From Chlorobaculum thiosulfatiphilum (GTDB lineage: Bacteria; Bacteroidota; Chlorobiia; Chlorobiales; Chlorobiaceae): a stretch of DNA of 55,343 nucleotides. A program made the translations under genes and the position numbers. Below, in pieces: positions 50,583-55,343 of the stretch. Where the stretch lies: contig NZ_VDCH01000017.1 of NCBI RefSeq assembly GCF_006265165.1, forward strand, positions 1 through 55,343, given 5' to 3'. The notes below the pieces were generated by a model. It was given only the letters and a program-made list of their open reading frames with translations, did no database searches and had not been told where the DNA came from. The first letter of the stretch is position 1. Each line of letters opens with the position of its first letter.

Positions 50583-51194
50583 ATGCCAAGTGAAAAAATA
50601 GAAAACGCAAGCAACCCATTTTACAAAGGATTTTATGTGACTGATGATCTCGTGAATATGGGTTTTAAGTATGTTGGTGAAAATGTAAAAGTGGCTAAAA
50701 ATTGTACTATTATCGGATTGAAAAATATTTCAATCCGATCCAATGTGCAGATAGATGAAAATGTATTTATTGTGGCAAATAAAGGGTTTCTCGATATTGG
50801 CAATCATGTCCATATTGGAGGCGCGTGTCATTTAACTTGCTCTGGAGGAATAACTCTTGCTGATTTTTGTGGTCTGTCACAAGGTGTCAGGGTCTATTCG
50901 ATGACTGATGACTATACCGGGTATTCTATGACAAATGTTACAGTTCCTGAAAAATATAAAGTGTTAAAAATATCTCCTGTCATATTAGAGTCTCATGTAC
51001 TTATAGGTTCGGGTAGCGTTGTTTTGCCTGGTGTGACAATTGGTATTGGTTCGGCTGTTGGCGCTCTCTCTTTAGTGACTATGTCTCTCGAAGAATGGGG
51101 GATTTATTTTGGCGCACCAGCAAAAAAAATAAAGATGCGGTCAAAAAAGATATTAGCTTTGGAGAAACGTTTTTTGCAGGAAGAAAGACAGTGA
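50583..51194 (+). CDS. Hexapeptide-repeat acyltransferase (WbbJ-like)
   Basis: This 203-residue left-handed beta-helix protein has hexapeptide repeats over most of its length (VAKNCTIIGLKNISIRSNVQ; then LESHVLIGSGSVVLPGVTIG) and ends GIYFGAPAKKIKMR. The loop QGVRVYSMTDDYTGYS lies where related enzymes carry active-site residues. Such enzymes acylate sugar hydroxyl or amino groups. It lies 11 bases after the reductase, so it is the best candidate to move the ACP-bound acyl group onto the polysaccharide precursor (inference). Confidence 0.83.
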   Translation: MPSEKIENASNPFYKGFYVTDDLVNMGFKYVGENVKVAKNCTIIGLKNISIRSNVQIDENVFIVANKGFLDIGNHVHIGGACHLTCSGGITLADFCGLSQGVRVYSMTDDYTGYSMTNVTVPEKYKVLKISPVILESHVLIGSGSVVLPGVTIGIGSAVGALSLVTMSLEEWGIYFGAPAKKIKMRSKKILALEKRFLQEERQ

Positions 51195-51342
51195 TGAAAA
51201 CGAGTGCTTGTCTTTTGAGCGTTTTTAATAGAAGTCTTTTATTTTCTTAGTGATAAGACGTTGCTTTCAGATAAGTGGCAACCACATTGTTTCCCAATAG
51301 ATTATAAACTGATATTCGCATTTATTTATAGATAATTATAAT

Positions 51343-52506
51343 ATGCTTAATACCATATTCCCTCCTTGGCCGTCATTTACACAGGAAGAAGCTGGTGCAG
51401 TGAGTCGAGTGCTTTTGTCGAATAAAGTAAATTATTGGACAGGCCAGGAATGCCGAGAGTTTGAAAAAGAGTTTGCTTCGTGGACTGGCAGTTCATATGC
51501 CATAGCCCTTGCAAATGGGACGTTGGCGCTTCAAGTAGCTTTGAGGGCTTTGGGGATAAGCTCTGGGGATGAAGTTGTGGTGACTCCTCGTACTTTTATT
51601 GCATCTGCGTCGTGCATTGTGGCTATGGGTGCAGTACCAGTGTTTGCGGACGTAGATCGAAATACCCAGAATATTACCGTTGAAACGATTGACAAGGTGC
51701 TTACTCCACGAACAAAAGCGGTTATTTGCGTGCATCTTGCCGGTATGCCATGCGATATGGACCCGATTATGGATATGGCTAAACAACATGGGCTGTATGT
51801 TATCGAAGATTGTGCACAAGCGCATGGAGCGAAATATAAAGGGCAGCCGGTTGGTTCAATCGGTCATATCGGTGCGTGGTCATTTTGTCAAGACAAAATT
51901 ATGACTACAGGCGGAGAAGGTGGTATGGTGACCACAAACGATCGTGCATTGTGGTCTTCGATGTGGGAGTACAAAGATCATGGAAAATCCTGGAATGCAG
52001 TGTATGAGCAAGAGCATCCTTCAGGTTTTAGATGGCTTCATGAATCATTTGGCTCTAATTATCGGATGCTGGAAATGCAGGCGGCAATAGGTAGAATACA
52101 GTTGCGGAGAATGCCTGAGTGGAGCAGTACACGTCGCGAGTATGCCAAAATGATATGGGATACGGCAAGTCAGCAACCGTGGTTGCGTGTTCCGGATATG
52201 CCAGATTGGGCGGAGCCTGCGGCTTATAAGTGTTATGTTTTTGTCGATCCCTCAGCTTTACCAGATGGCTGGAGTCGTGATAGAATAATGGCAGATATCA
52301 ATGCTTGTGGTGTGCCGTGTTATTCTGGTTCCTGTTCAGAGATATATCTTGAGAAAGCGTTTGATAATAGAGGCTGGAGACCTCAAGAGCGGCTTTTGGT
52401 CGCAAAAGAGTTAGGTGAAACCAGTTTAATGTTTCTTGTGCATCCCACGCTTAGATCGGAGGATATTGAAAAGACGTGTAAGGTTATTCAGAGTGTGTTT
52501 TTATGA
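51343..52506 (+). CDS. DegT/DnrJ/EryC1-type sugar aminotransferase (PglE-like)
   Basis: This 387-residue PLP enzyme has the N-terminal NYWTGQECREFEKEFASWTG, GDEVVVTPRTFIASASC, DCAQAHGAKYKG and the Schiff-base lysine K185 in SFCQDKIMTTGGEGGMV. These enzymes add an amino group from glutamate to a UDP- or dTDP-4-keto sugar. With the PglF-type dehydratase and the PglD-type acetyltransferase in the same locus, UDP-4-amino-4,6-dideoxy-GlcNAc formation is likely. A gap of about 150 bases separates it from the acyl cassette. Confidence 0.9.
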   Translation: MLNTIFPPWPSFTQEEAGAVSRVLLSNKVNYWTGQECREFEKEFASWTGSSYAIALANGTLALQVALRALGISSGDEVVVTPRTFIASASCIVAMGAVPVFADVDRNTQNITVETIDKVLTPRTKAVICVHLAGMPCDMDPIMDMAKQHGLYVIEDCAQAHGAKYKGQPVGSIGHIGAWSFCQDKIMTTGGEGGMVTTNDRALWSSMWEYKDHGKSWNAVYEQEHPSGFRWLHESFGSNYRMLEMQAAIGRIQLRRMPEWSSTRREYAKMIWDTASQQPWLRVPDMPDWAEPAAYKCYVFVDPSALPDGWSRDRIMADINACGVPCYSGSCSEIYLEKAFDNRGWRPQERLLVAKELGETSLMFLVHPTLRSEDIEKTCKVIQSVFL

Positions 52507-52633
52507 TTGCATCTATGAGTATCATTTTTTTTAGAGCGGATCACAGATTATTGAAGGCAAAAAAGAATGTGTTGGTGAATTGGCATAAATATATTTATGC
52601 CATATATAAATAATTAAAATAAAAATTTTGAGT

Positions 52634-52639
52634 AAGGAG
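52634..52639 (+). promoter_or_regulatory. Ribosome binding site before the exosortase
   Basis: AAGGAG lies three bases before the ATG at 52643. The spacing is short but the match is complete. It supports this ATG over the in-frame TTG at 52628, which would place the site inside the gene. Confidence 0.5.
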
Positions 52640-52642
52640 TTT

Positions 52643-53497
52643 ATGAATGAGTTAAGAATAAGTGTGGCGTTATTTCCTTGGTTTTTATATGTGTATATGT
52701 ATACTGTGTCTTTTTATCAGTATATAAGTAAAAAAGGCTTTGCTGATACTGATGAACCGTTGCTTTTTGCAACGGCTTTTATTGTCCTTTGGATTGAGCG
52801 TCAAAGTATTATTGCGTCATTTAGAGGGGTTACAGTAGGGTACCCATTATATGGTTTTTTTCTTTTGTGTTTTGGGTTAATTGTTTATATCGCAGGGCAG
52901 TTATATCCTGTAATATATCTGGAGATATGGGGCCTTTTTATTATAGGTTCCGGATTGGTTATGAGCTTGGCGCCAAAAGAATATGTAAAGTCCGCTGTGT
53001 TTATTGGTGTCGCGGGAACAGTTTTGGTTGTTATGGGTAGAATTGCGCCTTATATGCTCTCATCTGAGCTTGCTAAAGGATTAGCATCAGTATCATCGCA
53101 TATGCTTAGCGCTACATTGTTCCCTGTTACATATAATGGCGTTACGTTATATTTTGGTCCTTATTCTGCCGAGGTTGCTCATGCCTGTTCTGGTATGAAC
53201 TCTATATTCTCATTGTTGGCATTGTCAGTTATATATCTTCGTGAAGGAATTAGTAGAAAGCTTTGGCATATTGTGATATTGGTTGCTCTGGTGATTCCGA
53301 TAGCAGTGGTTACAAATTTACTTCGTGTGATTAGTCTGGTAATTATTACTTGGTATTTTGGGAATAGATATGCTCAAGGTATATATCATGACTTGGCCGG
53401 TATAATTGTATTTGTGATTGCTCTTGTGTTTCTTGCGGCTATTGATAAGGTGATGTATGGCGTTTATAAAAAAAGCAATAATGGCTATAAAAAATAA
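52643..53497 (+). CDS. Exosortase (EpsH/Xrt family)
   Basis: This membrane protein of 284 residues has about eight hydrophobic helices. The exosortase catalytic triad is visible: C182 in HACSGMNS, R228 in NLLRV and H249 in YHDLAG. Exosortases are proposed to cut the C-terminal PEP-CTERM sorting signal of exported proteins, and their genes usually sit in polysaccharide loci. It overlaps the EpsI gene. No PEP-CTERM protein is visible in the window, so the substrate must be encoded elsewhere. Confidence 0.9.
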   Translation: MNELRISVALFPWFLYVYMYTVSFYQYISKKGFADTDEPLLFATAFIVLWIERQSIIASFRGVTVGYPLYGFFLLCFGLIVYIAGQLYPVIYLEIWGLFIIGSGLVMSLAPKEYVKSAVFIGVAGTVLVVMGRIAPYMLSSELAKGLASVSSHMLSATLFPVTYNGVTLYFGPYSAEVAHACSGMNSIFSLLALSVIYLREGISRKLWHIVILVALVIPIAVVTNLLRVISLVIITWYFGNRYAQGIYHDLAGIIVFVIALVFLAAIDKVMYGVYKKSNNGYKK

Positions 53498-54182
53498 ATA
53501 CATATTATCTCTTCTTTTTTCTTTTTTGATGGTTATGTCGCTTGTGTTGATTAGTGAAAAAGAGAAAAACATCTATAATGCACACCAGCCGGATATAGAG
53601 AGATTAATTGGTTTGCATCCTGATAAATGGTATCCTGTTGTGAGTGAAGTTAGTAGCCCTGCATGGTTGGGTAGTGCGACGTCGGAATATGATATGGTAA
53701 AGGCCAGAACATACAGGAACGCGGATGGGCAGGAAGTGACGATTGTTATGACGTGGGGACGTAATGGTATACAGAAGGCGGGACATGTCCAACAGCTGTG
53801 CTATTCTGCTCAGGGTTTTTCAGTGTCAGGTCAGAAAAATACAGAAGTGCCAATAAAATCCAAGAGGTTAATTGTGACAAGTTTTGTCGCAAGCCAATTG
53901 GATGGACAGATTGAGGATGTTTTTTATTGGAGGATAAGTGATGGAAAAATATTGAATAATATCCAGACTACAGGATTGGATGATCAGCGGTTATCGCATA
54001 GGATATTGCGGATGAAAGAGGTGTTAAGATATTTATTCACTAATATCCCTGATAATGTTATGGTTCGGGTGTCATCACGGAGGTATGACTCTGATGACGC
54101 ATCTGTTGCGCCTTTAAATTATATAAAAGAATATTTAGAAAATCTTTCATCTCAAGATCTTAAATTGCTGACTGGTTTGTAG
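53457..54182 (+). CDS. Exosortase-associated protein EpsI
   Basis: This 241-residue protein has an N-terminal membrane anchor (about residues 15-32, YILSLLFSFLMVMSLVLI). The periplasmic domain contains TIVMTWGRNG and HVQQLCYSAQGFSVSG, the pattern of the EpsI/DUF3485 family, with a conserved histidine and cysteine. It overlaps the exosortase by 41 bases. An internal ATG at 53481 would reduce the overlap. In known systems EpsI genes accompany or are fused to exosortases in polysaccharide loci; its reaction is not firmly known. It is the last intact gene of the locus here. Confidence 0.85.
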   Translation: MAFIKKAIMAIKNKYILSLLFSFLMVMSLVLISEKEKNIYNAHQPDIERLIGLHPDKWYPVVSEVSSPAWLGSATSEYDMVKARTYRNADGQEVTIVMTWGRNGIQKAGHVQQLCYSAQGFSVSGQKNTEVPIKSKRLIVTSFVASQLDGQIEDVFYWRISDGKILNNIQTTGLDDQRLSHRILRMKEVLRYLFTNIPDNVMVRVSSRRYDSDDASVAPLNYIKEYLENLSSQDLKLLTGL

Positions 54183-54224
54183 TTTCCGGTATATAGTATT
54201 TACATTACTCCTGTCACGTCACAG

Positions 54225-55004
54225 CTATATTGGTGCATAAAGATGCTTGAGCTTGATTCTTGAACCAGTCATGGTGATTCGCCAGTTGCTCATTGCCTCT
54301 TTGTTGTTGCGTTCGTGCTCCCGGCCTGACACTTTCCGTTTGATCGCCGCGATATTCTCGATTCACCAGTTCAGACACTGGGGCGACAAGACTTGCAGTT
54401 CGATCTCGGCCATGTTTAGCCATTTCCCGTGCTTTGGCGTGAATCCGAAGTCGAATCGATCCAGCAACGCTTTGGCTTTTTCCGGCGCATAGGCCTCATA
54501 AAGAGCGCTTGGCACATGGGTATTGAGATTATCCATGACCAGCGTGATTTTTTCTGCGTACTTGTAATTTAACCGCAATGTTAGCCAAAAGCCTTGACCA
54601 TTCCTGCATTTTCCGGGTTTCGCTGACCTTCACCAGTCGCTTGCCCATCAACGGTTCGGTGGCGATGAAAATATTGCACGTGCCGTTTCTGACATACTCA
54701 TAATCATATCAGGCGGCACACCCCGGCCTGCCCTGAAGGGGAATTCTGCCTTCTCTGATCAGTTGCTTTGGCGACTCGCCCATGCAGACCACAGGATAAA
54801 GCGGATCATACAGTTATTTGTATCCATCCAACACAGTTTCCATATGAGCGGCAATGTTGCTACTTTGATTCGTCGGGATCACCCATTCCCCTGCTTCCGC
54901 GGCTTTATCGGTAAGGAACCTGAGCGTCCAACGTGCATGGTCTTGTGGAGCTGGCGAACAGCTCAGCGCAATCAACTGGCCTCAAGATCGCCATCGAATT
55001 TTTT
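54225..55004 (-). pseudogene. IS630-family transposase, broken and missing its N-terminus
   Basis: On the minus strand the conserved blocks appear in order: DHARWTLRFLTDKAAEAGEW, VIPTNQSSNIAAHME, VVCMGESPKQL, YDYEYVRNGTCNIF, LVMDNLNTHVPSALYEA, TPKHGKWLNMAEIEL and the C-terminal WRITMTGSRIKLKHLY. The blocks are broken by stop codons after METVLDGYK and after GRPGCAA, by a stop after QCLNW and by frameshifts. The first catalytic aspartate (CMDE in the family) reads CMGE. The upstream part stops at 55004, exactly where the ISL3 end begins. Confidence 0.82.
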
Positions 55005-55343
55005 GGCTCTTCGCAGAATATCGTGGAAAGAAGGGTGTGTATGAAGTAACATAGAGTAATTTTGAGCTTTACCCAACCGCACCTTGATACTCCCATGCAG
55101 AGCCTGACGAGCCATTACCACCAACTTTTAGGTCTTTCCTCAAACTGGAAGGTCGAGAACGTTCATCTGTCGATGAGCGGCAAGCGGGTCGAGATCAGAC
55201 TGGTCTGTACCGGCAAGCAGGTCGCGTGTCCGGTATGCGGTGCATCATGCAGCCTTTATGACCATACCACTGAGCAACGATGGCGTCATCTGGATACCAT
55301 GCAGTTCGAGACCATTCTGGTGGCCTGTTTGCCACGTTGTCAA
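55005..55343 (+). mobile_element. ISL3-family element, copy C (left part; runs off the window)
   Basis: The left terminal repeat GGCTCTTCGCAGAATATCGT begins at 55005 and is almost identical to the ends of copy B. The transposase frame starts 90 bases inside. The right end lies beyond the window, so completeness cannot be judged. It appears inserted into the IS630 pseudogene. Confidence 0.8.
55095..55343 (+). CDS. ISL3-family transposase, N-terminal part
   Basis: The frame from the ATG at 55095 is open to the window end (83 codons). It begins MQSLTSHYHQLLGLSSNWKV and contains the zinc-finger cysteines CPVCGASC, then RWRHLDTMQFETI and CLPRC, matching the N-terminus of ISL3 transposases. The catalytic domain is outside the window. 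Unlike copies A and B it shows no stop or frameshift so far, so it may be the active source element. Confidence 0.8.
   Translation, partial: MQSLTSHYHQLLGLSSNWKVENVHLSMSGKRVEIRLVCTGKQVACPVCGASCSLYDHTTEQRWRHLDTMQFETILVACLPRCQ

Overview
The window joins a conserved housekeeping block (1 to about 20.2 kb) to a long, AT-rich surface-polysaccharide locus (about 21.7 to 54.2 kb), with insertion-sequence wreckage inside that locus and at its right end. I infer a green sulfur bacterium (Chlorobi; Chlorobaculum/Chlorobium-like). The grounds are the G+C-rich core codon use, the long-form IspG with an inserted domain that is typical of Bacteroidetes/Chlorobi, the gene order, and the style of the protein sequences. 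No database search was possible, so the genus is an inference.

Housekeeping block: a short hypothetical gene converges on an EF-G-like GTPase (minus strand). Then come enolase, a DivIC/FtsB-like division protein, IspG and an SDR reductase that overlaps it by 4 bp. Four tRNA genes follow (Thr-UGU, Tyr-GUA, Thr-GGU, Trp-CCA). After them is the classical secE-nusG-rplK-rplA-rplJ-rplL-rpoB-rpoC string, which ends in a strong terminator at about 20.18 kb. A composite intergenic repeat (GTCCAC-type units plus ATTCA-type units) lies in inverted orientation on both sides of the ispG-SDR pair, and part of it recurs near position 480.

Polysaccharide locus: about 1.5 kb of AT-rich DNA without genes precedes an SLBB export protein, a Wzc-type tyrosine autokinase, a PglF/CapD-type membrane dehydratase and a PglK-like ABC flippase. 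The strongly AT-rich middle (29.6-40.4 kb) holds two copies of a two-gene module (polysaccharide pyruvyl transferase plus FrhB-like iron-sulfur protein). Between them are two glycosyltransferases, a Wzy-type polymerase and decayed ISL3 and IS5 elements. Next is a three-gene UDP-N-acetyl-L-fucosamine pathway (FnlA/CapE, FnlB/CapF, FnlC/CapG), split by a four-helix-bundle (S23-type) gene with an in-frame amber codon. Downstream are a GT2 enzyme, a WbuB-like glycosyltransferase, a PglC-type initiating transferase and a PglD-type acetyltransferase. A tightly overlapping acyl carrier protein / acyl-activating enzyme / ketoreductase trio follows, then a hexapeptide acyltransferase and a DegT aminotransferase. 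The locus closes with an exosortase and its EpsI partner, then an IS630 pseudogene that appears to be interrupted by an ISL3 element running off the window.

Taken together, the locus could build UDP-diamino-sugar (PglF, DegT, PglD) and UDP-L-FucNAc precursors and start a lipid-linked unit (PglC). It could extend that unit with at least four glycosyltransferases and decorate it with pyruvate-type and acyl groups. A PglK-like ABC protein would flip it, Wzy would polymerise it, and Wzc plus the SLBB protein would control export. The exosortase pair suggests that some surface proteins are processed at the same site. The most interesting candidates for new biology are the paired pyruvyl-transferase/FrhB modules, the dedicated ACP-based acyl cassette, the exosortase pair with no visible substrate, and the composite intergenic repeat.
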